A stretch of DNA of 64,000 bases from Cotesia glomerata (GCF_020080835.1 NC_058166.1:1674001-1738000); one strand, 5' to 3'. Counted from the stretch's first letter, positions 10,727-23,296 are shown. Numbers and translations: made by a program. The notes: generated from the letters alone by a model not told the origin.

Positions 10727-10840
10727 TTTGTAAGACACATTAATTTCTTCTCGACTAGAGAATATATAAGTATAATTCGAGTCTCTTGCAGCAAAAATTT
10801 TTGACGACTCTGCGCCACCTATTGGACATTTTCAGTACTA
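10727..10840 (+). repeat. Module A3
   Basis: Core GCGCCACCTATTGG at 10812-10825; left half CTTGCAGCAAAAA has lost the G of CGAGAA. Confidence 0.85.
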
Positions 10841-11295
10841 TGATTTTTAAGTCTACCATAATACTTTATAATTTTAATTAGTTGACGAATTAGAGAGTTA
10901 AAATAATTCAGCAGTAGAAATTTTTATTTAATTTAATATTTATTACCATTCAAAAGTATTTTTAATTATTTAAAAAAAATACAATTAAGCAATTATGTTT
11001 TTTTATGCTTGAAAATTTTAACTCAATATGATTTTTGATAAAAAAAAAAAAAAGAAAATGCATTTTAAAGCTGTGAAACTTAGAAAAAGAGGACGATATT
11101 TTAATTTTATTGGTTTTTTTTTGTACAACAGAAACAATTTTTTTTATCACGCTAGAATAGTTGATGTATTATATTTTAATTTGAATTATCTGGATGCTGC
11201 AAAAAGATTAAAGGAAATTCTGAAATAAAAGAATTAGAAAATATTCATAAACAAAATATCATGTGGATATTCATTTTCATAAAAAATTAAAACTT

Positions 11296-11406
11296 TTTTT
11301 AAGACAAATAAATTATTCTTCGTTAGAACTTATAATATCTAAGTTAAGTTTCTTGCAGTAGAAATTTTAGACCACAATTCGCCACCTGTCGGAATTTTTT
11401 AGATCT
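11296..11406 (+). repeat. Module E1
   Basis: Class E: TTTCTTGCAGTAGAAATTTTAGACCACAAT, then core TCGCCACCTGTCGG at 11379-11392. E differs from all other classes by T for G at the first core base and by GACCACAAT in the spacer. Confidence 0.8.
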
Positions 11407-12479
11407 AAAAAAATTATTAAATTGAGACAAACACTTTTTTTCTGTGTATATTTTTTAAAATTGTAATTTTTTTGAGGATTAAATTTTGATTAAAAAATTT
11501 GAATTCTAGAGAAATTGCTTTTTATTCCGTAGCAGTCACCATGAATAAATATTTTTAAATTGCAATTTAGTCAGTTAAAAACTCTTGATAAACCAAAAGC
11601 AAAGATGGAATCCCAAGTTAACTTAATTTTGAAAAATTTCTTCGATTGAATAATAAAAGTTTTAATATTTCTTTTATTTATTTTTATAAAAAAATCTACC
11701 CAAATTTACATTTCGGTCTAGAATTCTGGAGCAGAATTATTTCATTCATTTTTAATATAAATATCGTTTTAACAATTAGGAGCTAACTTATAATTGAAGG
11801 ACAACGTAATTTGATTGAAAATAGATTTTCATTTTGCTAAAAATATTTATTTTTAACTTGTAAGTAAATTTATGAAAATTCTGTCACATTGGAAAATATT
11901 AAAAAAAAAAATGAAAACCAATTTCTGCATTATTTATGTATATAAGCTAAGAAATTTAATTCTGGATTATTTTCTGATCTCTCAACCTTAATTTCTCTTC
12001 GGACAGCGATAAAAAGTTTGAAAAACTGACATAGAACAGAAAATAGAAAAACAGACAATAGAACACCATCGTAATTTTTTTTTTTTTTCATATTCGACTT
12101 CCAGAGACAAAGAATATGTGGCAACAAAGAAAAGCTGAACAAAAAAGTCAGTCTAACGAATTAAAATCAAAACTAAAAATTAAAAAACAATCCATTTGGT
12201 TTTAGAATAAATTTTTATTTACTAAAAATATTTATTAATTATAGTTAATTAATGTATTATTAATGCTAACATTAGAAACATAATTGTAAATCATTTTATA
12301 GGTCGATAAATCACAATTACTCTCCAATTTAAGGAAAGTGATTGAAATTTTTTGACAAGCGGAATAATTGTTTTTCTAATTTTTTGTAAGCTTTTTTTTT
12401 AATGGAAAAAATTTAATCCAAAATTGTATTTTTAATAACAATATTAACCTAAAACACATTTTTTGTAGTTAAACAATGA

Positions 12480-12585
12480 CTATAATAATTTCTTCAATGA
12501 TTTGAAGTTATAAAATCTGACTGAAGTATCTTGCAGCGAGAATTTTCGGCGACCATGCGCCACCTGTCGGAATTTTTCGATATTA
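12480..12585 (+). repeat. Module D2
   Basis: Core GCGCCACCTGTCGG at 12557-12570, exact. The second D core is not recognisable at the expected place near 12640. Confidence 0.85.
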
Positions 12586-13140
12586 ATTTTTTAAATTTTA
12601 TTATGCAAATTTTTCGAAGTTGTAACAAAAACTCTGCCAATGAAAATATGAATTAGAACTTATTTAATGATTTGTATAACGAGGGACTTTTTCAACAATT
12701 AAGAAAAATTACAAAGAAACACTCTAACAGGCCGCTTTGAACACAACTTGTAAAATTAATTTTTTTTGTTGAAATTAAATTTTTAAAATTAATTATTTTG
12801 ATTTTTCTGTCTTTGACAGAATATATTTCATATTGTTAAATATTAATGTTAGGTTAGAAATTATAAATTATTGGAAAACAACTACAAAAACTATCAAAGT
12901 GGAAATTATTCCAATCAAAAAGTGCGCTGCAGACAATTAATAAATTACGTATGACCATCATGGACCAAAAAAAATTTCTAACGTATCCAAGGGAGCTTGT
13001 CATAATATTCTCATATCCCTGTAAGTAAACATATAAGGCTGAATAGTAAAAAAAAAAATTCAAAATTTTTCTAAGAATTTATTTTGATGTGCTATAAAAT
13101 TTTATTGGATAGCTATTCTATAGCCTCAAGATAATGATTA

Positions 13141-13252
13141 ACTAAATAAGACAAATTTTTTGATGATTAGAAGTTAAAAAATCCGAGTTGAGCGTCTTGC
13201 AGCGAGAATTTTAAAAGATCATGCGCCACCTGTTGGTGATTTTTGGTACTAA
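13141..13252 (+). repeat. Module C2
   Basis: Core GCGCCACCTGTTGG at 13223-13236, left half CTTGCAGCGAGAA, spacing 14 nt. Confidence 0.85.
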
Positions 13253-14584
13253 ATTCAAAATTAAGGTTAATACTTAGAAACTAGTTGAATATTACAGAGA
13301 AAGGATAAAATTGAGTTAGATTAAAAACTTTTAGTAAATTTACTATTAATAAATTAATTTTAGTAATAAAAATTGAAAAAAACATTTTTTTAATATTATT
13401 GTTGAATTTTTTATTGTCTAAATATTCAAATAAATTTATGAATAAGCAAAGTGGTAAAAATATTACTAAATCACAATAGTGATGGTTTATTGAATAATAA
13501 AAATAAATTATGGTATATCTTTATGAAATTTATGACGAATTTTTGTAAAATAGTAGGTTTATAATTTTATTTTTGTTAAATCATTTATAAGTTGTTTGTA
13601 TTACCCGCGTGATAAAAAATAATCCTGATAATTTTCTTCTTAATTTTTTTCATTTTTTTTATTGTTCATTTACAGAACGGAAAAAAGAGCACCTATTTCA
13701 ACAATTTAACAATTTTGAAGTATAAGTGAAAAAGAAAGATAACTAAAAAAGAAATGTCTTATCTGAATAAAAAGTCTTTTCGGAAAAAAAGAAATTTACA
13801 AACAGAGGAAAAAGAATTCAACTGAAAAGAATCATATAAATGAGAAGATTTTAAGAAAAACGACGGCTGATTTCGATTGTTGACAAGACCTGAACCGGAA
13901 GCTCGTGAGGAATAAAAGAGTCGAAAATAAAATAAAAAATGGAGTCAGAAAAATTTAATAAATTAATCTGTAAAGATCAATTTTTTTTCAATTAATATGT
14001 GAGATATAACAATTATTAAAATAATAAATCCTCTTATATATTAATTGGAGTCAGGAAAAAAAGCAATTAAATTATTCATTTTCAGAGCAATCGAAGAGAA
14101 ATATTTCAACAAAATCTTATCACGCCCGCAACACAGAATAAAAGTCACGAGTTAGAAACGAAATAAAAAAAAGTTTCGATCCAAAATTATAAAAGTAGTA
14201 CAAAATATTTCTGCAATTATAGATTTAGAACTGAAAAGGGAATATACCTGTAACTATTTCATATTTAACACCAAAAACCGTAGCTGGCATAACAGAAAAT
14301 TGAGACGACCAAGAACACTAAAAAAAAAAAACATGATAATAGATCTATAGATGTCTTTAACAATTACATAAAATCACTCATTTTTTAGAATAATTCTATT
14401 TTAACTGACTAACATGCAATCCATCACTTTAGAAGTTCTAAAAGCTTTTCATACAACGGAAAATATTAAACTTTACATTACCAATTATTTGTAGAATAAA
14501 ATAATTATAAAAATTGATTAATTTCGCAGACAAAATTATATTTTAGACTCGAATAATGAATCAAAAATTATAGAAATGGTAAAC

Positions 14585-14698
14585 TTTGTGAGACACATTT
14601 ATTTTCTTCCGGTTAGAGGTTATATAAGTATAACTCGAGTCTCTTGCAGCGAGAATTTCTGACGACTCTGCGCCACCTATCGGACATTTTCAATACTA
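14585..14698 (+). repeat. Module A4
   Basis: Core GCGCCACCTATCGG at 14670-14683; TTATATAAGTATAAC and CTTGCAGCGAGAA exact. Confidence 0.85.
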
Positions 14699-15727
14699 TG
14701 TTTTTAAATTTTAATATAATACTTTAGAATTTTAAATGTTTCCAGTAAAGTCGCGTAATGGGAGACTAATTATAACATTTAATTTATTATTTTAAAACTT
14801 CCTTATTCACTGGACCAACTTTTACTTTTTTCATCCTTCTTTTTTTTTATTTATTTATTTTTTTATTATTGTTTTCATGATACTAAACTTCAGTAGCTGT
14901 GCAACAGTAACTGTAATTGTGATAAATAATTAACATAAAGATAAATATTATGCTACTGCGGCAGAAATTTAAAATAATTTAGCAGTGAAAAATTTTTTTT
15001 AATTTAATATTCATTACTATGTCGAAAAATTTCTGCTTATTATTTTTCAAAAAAATATATTTAAGCAATTATGTTTTTTTAATACTTGAAAATTTTAGCT
15101 TAATATTATTTTTGAAACCCAAAAAAAGAAAATGCGATTCAAAGCTGTTAAACAAAAAAATAATAAAAGAAGTCAAAATTTTATCAGCTTTTTTTTATTT
15201 CCACTGCAATATTTTTTTTTTATTACGCTGGAACAGTTGATGCATTATTAAAATTTAATTTAAATTATCAAGATGCTGTGAAAAGATTAAACAAAATACG
15301 AGGAAATAAATTAGAAAATATTGTGAGAAAAATATCTTGAAGATATTAATTTTCAAAAAAAAATTATTATAAGTATATAACGGTACTACCATAATTTACT
15401 GTAATTAATATTATCTTGAAAAAGTTTGAAAACCAGAATAACAAAATTATTATTTTAAAGATTTATTAAGTTTAAAAAATAGATGGAATACACAGAAATT
15501 ACCGAACAGAAATAACCGAAATAAAATCTAAGTTATAAACCGAATTTTCGGAAATATAGAACACATTGAAGGAATAAGTAAGAATTTATACAAAAAAACA
15601 AAAAGACTTCAGATACGTTTAACAATTTTTTAGTATCAACATTTATAAGCACAAAACTGAATTAAGAAATATAATATACTAAATGCAATATAATTTATAT
15701 ATTATTGAATTGAAAAAAGACTCAATG

Positions 15728-15842
15728 TTAAACCACTTCATCAATGTTTTAGGGATGTATGAAACGCGTGTGTTTCGAGCCGCTACTAGCCATTGTCGTC
15801 ACAATTTTATGAATAATTCAGGACCTGGTTGTTAATTTCATC
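15728..15842 (+). repeat. B-upstream conserved element, copy 3
   Basis: Contains GAAACGCGTGTGTTTCGAGC and CAGGACCTGGTTGTTAATTTC; ends 189 bp before module B3. Confidence 0.65.
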
Positions 15843-16030
15843 AGAAATAAAATTCAATACTTCAAGATGTAATTTATTGTATAAAAATATGTAATTTGGA
15901 CATAAGTTCTCTAAAGAGACGATATTTGATTTCATTTTAATTGTTTTTATCATTTATGTAAGATATTATGACCAATGCCGCAGATAAGACACAAGTAGTA
16001 CGCACGGTAACTGTAGAAATTAAATTAACA

Positions 16031-16146
16031 AACTCTGTAAGGCACATAAATTTTTTTTTTAGTTGGAACATAATATTGGAGTCAACTCTTTGCTTGCGAG
16101 AAGTTTTAGCGCTCATGCGCCACCTGTTGAAAATGTTTGGAACTAA
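16031..16146 (+). repeat. Module B3
   Basis: Core GCGCCACCTGTTGA at 16117-16130. A 68-codon frame runs through this copy by chance; the equivalent frame is closed in most other B copies. Confidence 0.8.
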
Positions 16147-16689
16147 TTTTACAAATTCCGTCGATACTATTTAAATTTGTAAAACATACTTCCTAATTTA
16201 GTGATCGATTTTGAAAATGAAGATTTTTTTGTTAATATTATAAACAAAGTGGAACCGTCTATATATATTGTGTACATTTATTCCACTAGAGGCGCGAACG
16301 CATGATATGTACTTCTTAAAGCAACAGAATTAATTTTGGGATAAAAGAAATTTTTTATCAAGAAAAAAAATTTTTCTTTCGCTCGAGAAAATAATTAGGA
16401 AGAAATATATTTTCTTAATTCAAGTAAATCTTTTTTTTTTTGTGTATATTTTTTCTAATTGTAATTTTTTTGAAAATTAATTTAGTTTTTATAAATCGAA
16501 ACCAGAAATATCGAACGCATTAACAAAAGAAATAAAGAAATACATTAAGACTGTAAATGAAAGTAATTTTTAGCAATTGTTTTACAATTATGATGACAGT
16601 TTGAAATTTATAATTCGATCTTTCAAACATAAAAATATTTTATGTATTATTGAATTTAGGAAATAAAACTGGAAGAAAGAAAACTTGAT

Positions 16690-16800
16690 CTACGTTACGT
16701 TACTGGACTAATCGCACGTGTTTTGTACTGCCATTAACAATTTAATTATTTTTATTAACAACAATTTTGTGAATACTTCAAGACTCGTCTGTTAATTTTA
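16690..16800 (+). repeat. B-upstream conserved element, copy 4 (diverged)
   Basis: Weak copy with CGCACGTGTTTTGTACTGCC and GTGAATACTTCAAGACTCG; ends 186 bp before module B4, so its position supports the identification. Confidence 0.5.
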
Positions 16801-16985
16801 AGAAGCCAAGTATGCAAAGAAATAAATTTTTGTTTCAAAAAATTAGTAACGACATAAATTTTTCATATCATCTTAATTAATTTTTTAATAATATTATTAA
16901 TCTGTGATTTTATAACTTAAATTGATGATCCCGCAGGTTAGACACAAGTTATACACACGGTAATTGTAGAAATTAAAATGACAAA

Positions 16986-17100
16986 CTTTGTAAGACACAT
17001 AAATTATTTTTTAGTTCAAACTAATAATATTTGAGTCTCTTCTTTGCTTGCGAGAAATTTTAGTGATCATGCGCCACCTATCGGAGAATTTTGGAACTAA
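16986..17100 (+). repeat. Module B4
   Basis: Core GCGCCACCTATCGG at 17071-17084; left half CTTTGCTTGCGAGAA exact. Confidence 0.85.
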
Positions 17101-17817
17101 ATTTATAAAATTCGTCAATGTGATCTAAGTTATCAATTTTGAATATGATAATTTTTTTTTAAATTATAATAAAAAAATTATATTTTTATGATTTTTAATT
17201 CATTTAAAGACTTACACATTTTCGAAGAATTCCAATTTATTTATAATAATATTGAGTGATGACTAAAAATGGTCTTAAGCGAAAATTAAAAAAAAAAATA
17301 ATATTATAACGAAATTATTTTTTTAAACGATGACATTTAAATATTTGATTTTATATGTAACAGTCGCATATAAATGAAATGAAGCAAATTAACAGACACA
17401 CTTTTCGATCCATGAATTATAATTTGTGTCTTTAATTATTAATGTTTTATTTTCTTCACTGGAACGATAAACGTAAAAATAAGGATTATGGTTTGTTTAT
17501 GAAGCTCAGAAAAGAAATTCAATAAGCTTAGTCAACCCAAATTAATTTTATATGAAGAATTTGTCACTTAAACGATTTTAATAAGGATAACTATACTCAA
17601 ATTTTATTTTTGTAAGTAATCTGTTGAATAAAAAAAAATGTGTCTTCAAAAAAATTCAATAACTAACCTAGATTTAAAAAAAAATTTCCTCTGAACCAAA
17701 ATAAAACTGAAATTTTTTCGGGATACAAAGATTTAACTAAGATACATTTATTTATAATAATCTAATTATAGAATCAGTAGAAAAAATATAGTGATACAAT
17801 TTTTACAAAAAGGACAA

Positions 17818-17930
17818 TTTTTATAAAACTAATAAATTATTTTTTGTTAGAACTTATAATATCTGAGTTAAGTTTCTTGCAGTGAAAATTTCAGACCACA
17901 ATTCGCCACCTGTCGGAATTTTTTAGAACT
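17818..17930 (+). repeat. Module E2
   Basis: Core TCGCCACCTGTCGG at 17903-17916, same spacer (GACCACAAT) as E1. Confidence 0.8.
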
Positions 17931-18119
17931 TAAAATAAAAAATAATTAAATTTAAATAAATCCTTTATTAAATTATCCAATATTTTAATTTTAAGACATT
18001 GAAGAATATAAAATAAATTTTTTGATTATTGATAATAGTTAAACAATTACATTACTTATTTTAATTGTACAAAAAACGGTATTTTTTCTTATTTTAGCCA
18101 AAAATTTATGACAATAAAT

Positions 18120-18215
18120 ACTTAAAAAATAAGTGAATTGTTGAGCACTTAGGTATGGAGGTAGCGGGAAGTTGCAGGGATGGCCTTTAGGGTCAACCGT
18201 TTTCCTAATTTTTTT
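18120..18215 (+). mobile_element. Terminal fragment of interspersed repeat family R
   Basis: Matches the right end of the element at 19848-21148 and the left end (inverted) of 41331-43258: TAGCGGGAAGTTGCAGGGATG, then GGGTCAACCGTTTTCC. It shows the uninterrupted GATGGCC...GGGTCAACC junction that defines the insert at 20699. Confidence 0.6.
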
Positions 18216-18639
18216 TAAGTTATTTTTTTTCTCGGTTGGAAATATAATTAATTACGTACATAATTAATTAATTTCAATTTTTAAAAAATTTATAAAATTA
18301 TTTAATGAAATGTTTTTTTTTTTTTAATTCAAAATAACGTTAGAAGTGTCAGTAACTGGGTCTTTTACCTTAATTAATTAATTTCAGAAAATTTCTTTTA
18401 ATTTTTTAGAAAAATTACTGTTAATTCTGGTATTTTAATTTTTGTAGACAAGCAACAAAATATGCACTTATTAAAATTTCAACTAGAATATTCAAATTTA
18501 TCGAAATTTTTTTGAACTACTAATAGAAAATTTTTCTCTTACGATAAAAAACCGTTCACTGAAGCTAAAATTATTTTGATTCAATTCTTTCTCAAAATTT
18601 CACTAAATCATCCATACAATTACGGAAGTGTCAGATAAA

Positions 18640-18960
18640 TAACTTCTTTTTTTTTATTTTTAGATGCAAAAAATAAGTTGCTGATATAGAAAGAGTGTTA
18701 GAAGACATATCAGTACTAAATTTTTGAACAAATTCGATATCATATGTTCACTAAAATACTAAAAGTAAGGTTTGATCTCTCATTAGGACAATTCTCAATT
18801 TTGCTTTTTGTTGTGACGTAACACCCAAAATGTATTTAAATGAATGAATTAATTCTTTTCTAAAAAAAAAACTAGATCAGTAGGTTAGGCAAATTTAAAA
18901 CTTGGGCCGACATGGGTCAGTTCACATCAATAATCCAATAGAAAGTCATAATTGTGAAGA
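18640..18960 (+). repeat. D-C linker, copy 2
   Basis: Shares with 5060-5560 the ATGCA(G/A)TAAATAAGTTGCT-like start, TCGATAT.ATATGTTCA, the GTGACGTAA area and GACATGGGTCAGTTCACATC. Shortened by an internal deletion. Confidence 0.55.
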
Positions 18961-19296
18961 AAGATGCTTTTTCGTAAAAATGCAGTTCTCATAAATATGG
19001 AAAAATACTTTGCCACCGAAAATGTGTATGGGATATTATTCAATGGTCCCAATTGGCAAGGACATTTCCAACAGAAAGCTCGTAAATCATGTGACTCATC
19101 TCTGGGACGTCGAAAATTTTATTTTAGTATTTAGTAAACGTACACTATAAAATGCTAAAAATCAAATTCGTTTAATGCAACATGACGAAAGAAAAAAGAA
19201 GTAATTAAAATTTTTTAAAAAATTTATTATTCTCAGTAAAAAAAATTTTACTGAATATCAAAAAGTAATTCTGTAAACTCAAAAGACAATGTCTAA

Positions 19297-19411
19297 CTCT
19301 GTATGACAAATAAATTTTTCGTTGATTGGAACTTAAAACATCTGAGTCAAGTGTCTTCCAGCGAGAATTTTAGGAGACAATGCGCTACCTGTTGGTGATT
19401 TTTGGTACTAA
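19297..19411 (+). repeat. Module C3
   Basis: Core GCGCTACCTGTTGG at 19382-19395 (one change); left half CTTCCAGCGAGAA. Confidence 0.8.
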
Positions 19412-20534
19412 ATTCAAAATAAAGGTTAAAACTTATAAATTTGTTAAAAATTGTAGAAAAAGGATAAAATTTAGTAGATTAATGATTGATAAAATAACTT
19501 TAGTAAAAAAAAATCTAGAGATCTCTTCTTAATATTTCAATTAGATTTTTTACTGTATATCCGAAGAAATTTACAAATGAACAACAAAAATATATCTGAA
19601 TCATAATAGTGATCGTTTGTTTAATAATAAAAATAAATAGTATATTTATATGAGATTTATAGATGATTGTTTTCGTAAAACAGTGATTGGAGGTTGCTAA
19701 TTAATTTTTATTAGATCTTTTACAAATTATTTATTTTAAATACGTGATCTGGAATGATTCTAATGATTTATTTTTACAAAAAAGCCAGTTTTACAAAAGA
19801 GTACAAAAGATTTGAGAAAGAAAAATTCAATTAATACCTCGTATGTTTACATACAATATTTTTAACTTCCCGCTAAGAAAATCGAAGATTTTCAAAAATC
19901 GGGAAGTTATTGTTTTCACCCTGTTTTGCAAAAATCGAGTTTTCATCAGATCTCGACGTTTGAAGGTCACAGGAAGCTTCCCTGACTATTCCCGCGAGGT
20001 TGTCACGGTGTCTGTATGTATGTATGTGTGAAAGTATGTGATCCGCTTATAACTTTTGAACGGCTTGACCGATTTCATCGCGGTTGGTGCCATTTGAAAG
20101 GACTTGACCAAACATAGATTTTGAAAACTATTTGGATCGATTCAGATCAATAGATTTTGAGAAATCTTAAAAAAACTGAAAAAAAAATTTTTTTCAAATG
20201 TGGTTTTTTTGGAATAACTTTTAAACGGCTTAAAGGTTCAATTCCAAAAACTAATCAGCTCTTAGCCTCAAAAAACCACGTTGATCGCCACCAGTCCGGT
20301 CAAAATCGGTTGATTCGTTCGAGAGATATCGTGAACGAAAGAAAAACGAAAAAAGTGTTTTTTCGGAATAACTCCAAATTTTCTAGCGCGATCAATTCAA
20401 AATTTGAGATTCTTCATGAGGCTTAAAAAACTGCGTCGAATGCTTCTAACCGCGTAAAAATCGGTTTATTCATTCAAAAGTTATTGCGGTTTAAAAATTC
20501 AAAAAATAGTGTCTTATCAAATCTCTATCAGACT

Positions 20535-20640
20535 TTTGAGCTCGAAGAGCTTAAAAGCATAGGAAAGTAATCTCTTTGAGCTCGGAGAGCTCAAAATAAC
20601 CCATAAATTGTATTTTTGAGCTCGAAGAGCTCAAAAACGT
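20535..20640. repeat. Cluster of three GAGCTC palindromes
   Basis: TTTGAGCTCGAAGAGCTTAAA, TTTGAGCTCGGAGAGCTCAAA and TTTTGAGCTCGAAGAGCTCA lie 38-40 bp apart. The inverse-oriented copy of the repeat has the same dyads at 41419-41460 and 42096-42118. Confidence 0.6.
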
Positions 20641-20698
20641 CATTGGTGCAATTTTAAGCGCCTAAGTATGGAATTAGCGGGAAGTTGCGGGGATGGCC

Positions 20699-21112
20699 AG
20701 CCATAATTTGTAGCTAAATTTGTCATTAAAGACAAATATGGGAACTGGGGAAATAAAGGATAAAGGGGGGAGGAGGGACCTTACTCAGTAGGAATTTTTC
20801 GGTAACCGAAAAAATAATTCAGACAGCCCAGACCGGGACTCGAACCCGGATCGTTTGGTTACGCGCCAAAGGCTCTACCAGTTAAGCTATCCGAGACATT
20901 GTCCGTAACTACCATTCCGTCACCTAATAAGACCTACCGAGTAATAAACACCACCGTCCATCTTACGGTAAAGAGCCATAATTTATAGCTAAATTTGTCA
21001 TTAAAGACAAATTTGGGAACTGGGGAAATAAAGGATAAAGGGGGGAGGAGGGACCTTACTCAGTAGGAATTTTTCGGTAACCGAAAAAATAATTCAGACA
21101 GCCCAGACCGGG
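20699..21112 (-). mobile_element. Small element with 139-bp direct repeats flanking a tRNA-like core
   Basis: Near-identical direct repeats at 20699-20837 and 20974-21112, both from AGCCATAATT to CAGCCCAGACCGGG, flank a 136-bp centre containing a tRNA-like sequence. It interrupts the GATGGCC-GGGTCAACC junction seen intact at about 18180, and GGCC is present on both sides, suggesting a ~4-bp duplication. Layout resembles a terminal-repeat miniature retroelement or a partly duplicated SINE. Confidence 0.6.
20826..20896 (-). tRNA. tRNA-like sequence, anticodon position CGU (Thr), probably element-borne
   Basis: On the minus strand: A box TAGCTTAACTGG, five-base-pair anticodon stem TTTGG/CCAAA with loop CGCGTAA, T arm CCGGG-TTCGAGT-CCCGG and B box GGTTCGAGTCC, which matches the consensus. 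The acceptor stem pairs at six of seven positions, two of them G-U. Base 33 is G instead of the near-universal U, which argues against a working tRNA. The sequence continues into the repeats of the small element around it. Confidence 0.4.
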
Positions 21113-21899
21113 CCATCAGGGTCAACCGTTTTCCTAATTTTTTTTTTTTTAAGTTACATATAAAATATTAAAATTTTTCAATTTATGAATCTATTTGTAT
21201 ATCAATTATTAATAATTTATTATTAGAGCCAGAAATTAAATTAAGTAATTTATTAGTCTTCATAGTAATAAATCGAAATATCTTACCAAACTCTGATTAT
21301 GTCCACAACATTAAATTTAAACCATCCAAAAAAAATAATTGATTATGCAAAAAGTCTATCCAGAAGTTCAAAAGTAGTGAAAAATATATTTATAATTAGA
21401 GATTGAGGATGAAATGAAAATGTATATGAAATTAATTTCTATGCAAGCAATAAAATACAAAATAAAAACTAAATATGAAGTTCAAGACGATCAAAGTGAT
21501 GATGAAGTCATTCGCATTAGTCGCTTTGAGAGCGAACATCAATATATTCTATAGCACTTTATACAGCAAAATATATGCTTATTTACACGTGCTTAAAGCG
21601 TGAATTTACAGTAAAAGTATTACGTTTTAAAATAGTCGTGTACATTTTCTTCATCTGCATGAAATCACTGATTTTTCAGATGAATTATATTAATAATATT
21701 TTAACAGATTACAAAAAAGAAAACATGTAATCAAATTATTAAATTTTGAAGTTATAAAAGCTTTTCACTCGTCTGCCAAAAATCAAAAATTAACAAATTA
21801 CTTGTAAAAAAAAGTTACAAGAATTATCTGATTATTTTAAAGTCAAAATTATATTCTAAATTTTGATGATGAATCGAAAATTTCTGTAAAATGGAGAAT

Positions 21900-22014
21900 T
21901 TTGTAAGACACATTAATTTTCTTCCCGTTGGAGATTATATAAGTATAACTCGAGTCTCTTGCAGCGAGAATTTTATACGACTATGCGCCACCTGTTGGTG
22001 ATTTTTGGTACTAA
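21900..22014 (+). repeat. Module A5/C (chimera)
   Basis: Upstream half is class A (TATATAAGTATAACTCGAG), downstream half is class C (CACCTGTTGGTGATTTTTGG, then CAAAATTAAGG). The junction lies between the left half-site and the core at 21985-21998 (GCGCCACCTGTTGG). Confidence 0.85.
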
Positions 22015-23074
22015 ATTCAAAATTAAGGTTAATAGAAATTTGTTAAATATGACAGAAAAAGGATAAAATTGAGTTAGTAGTTGATTATTGAATAATAAAT
22101 TAATTTTGGTAAGAAAAATTCAACGAGACTTTTTTTTAATATTTAAATTAGATTTTTGACTGTTTATTTAAAGAAATAATTTCTTTAATAATAAAAATAA
22201 ATTATGGTATATTTTTTATGAGATTTATGAATTATTGTTTTTGTAAAATAGTAATTGCAGGTTGCTAGTTATTTTTTATCAGTAATTTAATAAATCTTTT
22301 ACATTAAACTCGTGATTTAAAATGATTTTAATTACACGTAAATAAAATTTTTTTTAAATTTATTTCCAGACAGAGGAAAAAAAGTTCGACTAAAAAAATT
22401 ACACGAATACAAATTGTAGAATATCTTTACAAAAAAAATAAATGATTTCGATGATGGACAAGAAAGATCCTCACGTGAAGATATATGATCAATAAAAGAG
22501 TTGAAAAAACAAAACTAAAAAAGAAAAATTTTTATAAATGAATTTTTAACGATCACATCAATTTTTTAAAGTTACACGTAAAATATTACAATTATTATTA
22601 TTATATTATTCAAGAATGATAAATCAATTTTTAAAGTAATTTGACCCAAAAATTCCATTAGTTGATTTATTTATTTTCAAAGCAAAAGCAGTAAAATATT
22701 TTACTGAATTAAAAGTATGAGTAAGACACGAATTGAAAAAAAAGTCAATCCAAATGTAGAAAATTGAAAGAAAATGTAGCTATAATTGGAGATTTAGAAC
22801 TAAAAGGGAATATATTTGATACTATTTTGTATTTTAAAAAGCGGAGCTGAAAGAACAGAGAATTAAAGACGACCAAGATATTTTTGAGATTAATTATATT
22901 TCCACCGATTATGAAGAAGCAAATATGTAATCAAATCAGCATTGTAGATGTTTAAAGTATAAATTTACATTTACTAAATATGTATGAAATAAAAAAAATT
23001 GTTAAGTTAATTTTGAAGACAGAATTATATTTGAAACAATAATAAGCAATTAAAAATAACAGAAATGGAAAAAA

Positions 23075-23188
23075 TTTGTAGGTTACGTAAATTTTTTTTC
23101 GGTTGGAGATTATATAACTATAACTCGAGTCTCTAGCAGCGAGAATTTCTGAAGACTCTGCGCCACCTAGTGGACATTTTCAGTACTA
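23075..23188 (+). repeat. Module A6
   Basis: Core GCGCCACCTAGTGG at 23160-23173; left half CTAGCAGCGAGAA. Its class A flank is interrupted at 23297 by a MITE-like element. Confidence 0.85.
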
Positions 23189-23296
23189 TGATTTTTAAAA
23201 TTAATATAATACTTTAGAACTTTTAATGGTTGACGAATTAGGGAGTCAAAATAATTAGCAGCGAAAATTTTTTATTTTATTTAATATTTATTACCA

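Larger units (their letters stand above)
8701..13620 (+). repeat. Higher-order array segment 2 (A2-B2-A3-E1-D2-C2)
   Basis: The most complete cycle: all five classes in order, with an extra A between B and E. Flank words specific to each class (GACGAATTAGGGAGTCAAAATAATT-like after A; CGTAGCAGTCACCAT-like after B/E; CAAAATTAAGGTTAATACTTAG-like after C) recur at the expected places. Confidence 0.75.
13621..19847 (+). repeat. Higher-order array segment 3 (A4-B3-B4-E2-[D core lost]-C3)
   Basis: B is doubled. The D module itself has been lost between E2 and the D-C linker at about 18640; a repeat fragment at 18120-18215 sits at that place. The flanks 18360-18640 still match D flanks. Confidence 0.7.
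19848..21148 (+). mobile_element. Interspersed repeat family R, copy with nested tRNA-like element
   Basis: Starts at TTAACTTCCCGCTAAGAAAATC and ends at GTCAACCGTTTTCCTAATTT. Internal AACTTCCCGCTA faces TAGCGGGAAGTT near 20678. The body holds a short TGTA microsatellite (19998-20040), three GAGCTC palindromes and ACCGATTT-containing repeats. The same family occurs in inverse orientation at 41331-43258. No convincing ORF: an 89-codon frame at 20157-20426 is low complexity and not kept in the other copy. Superfamily unknown. Confidence 0.6.

Noticed and set aside
15968..16174. 68-codon frame through module B3
   Set aside because: Equivalent frames in most B copies are closed; the apparent peptide follows from the repeat.
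20826..20896. A genuine single-copy tRNA-Thr gene
   Set aside because: G at position 33, G-U pairs and a mismatch in the acceptor stem, and embedding in a direct-repeat element with a related copy inside a MITE.
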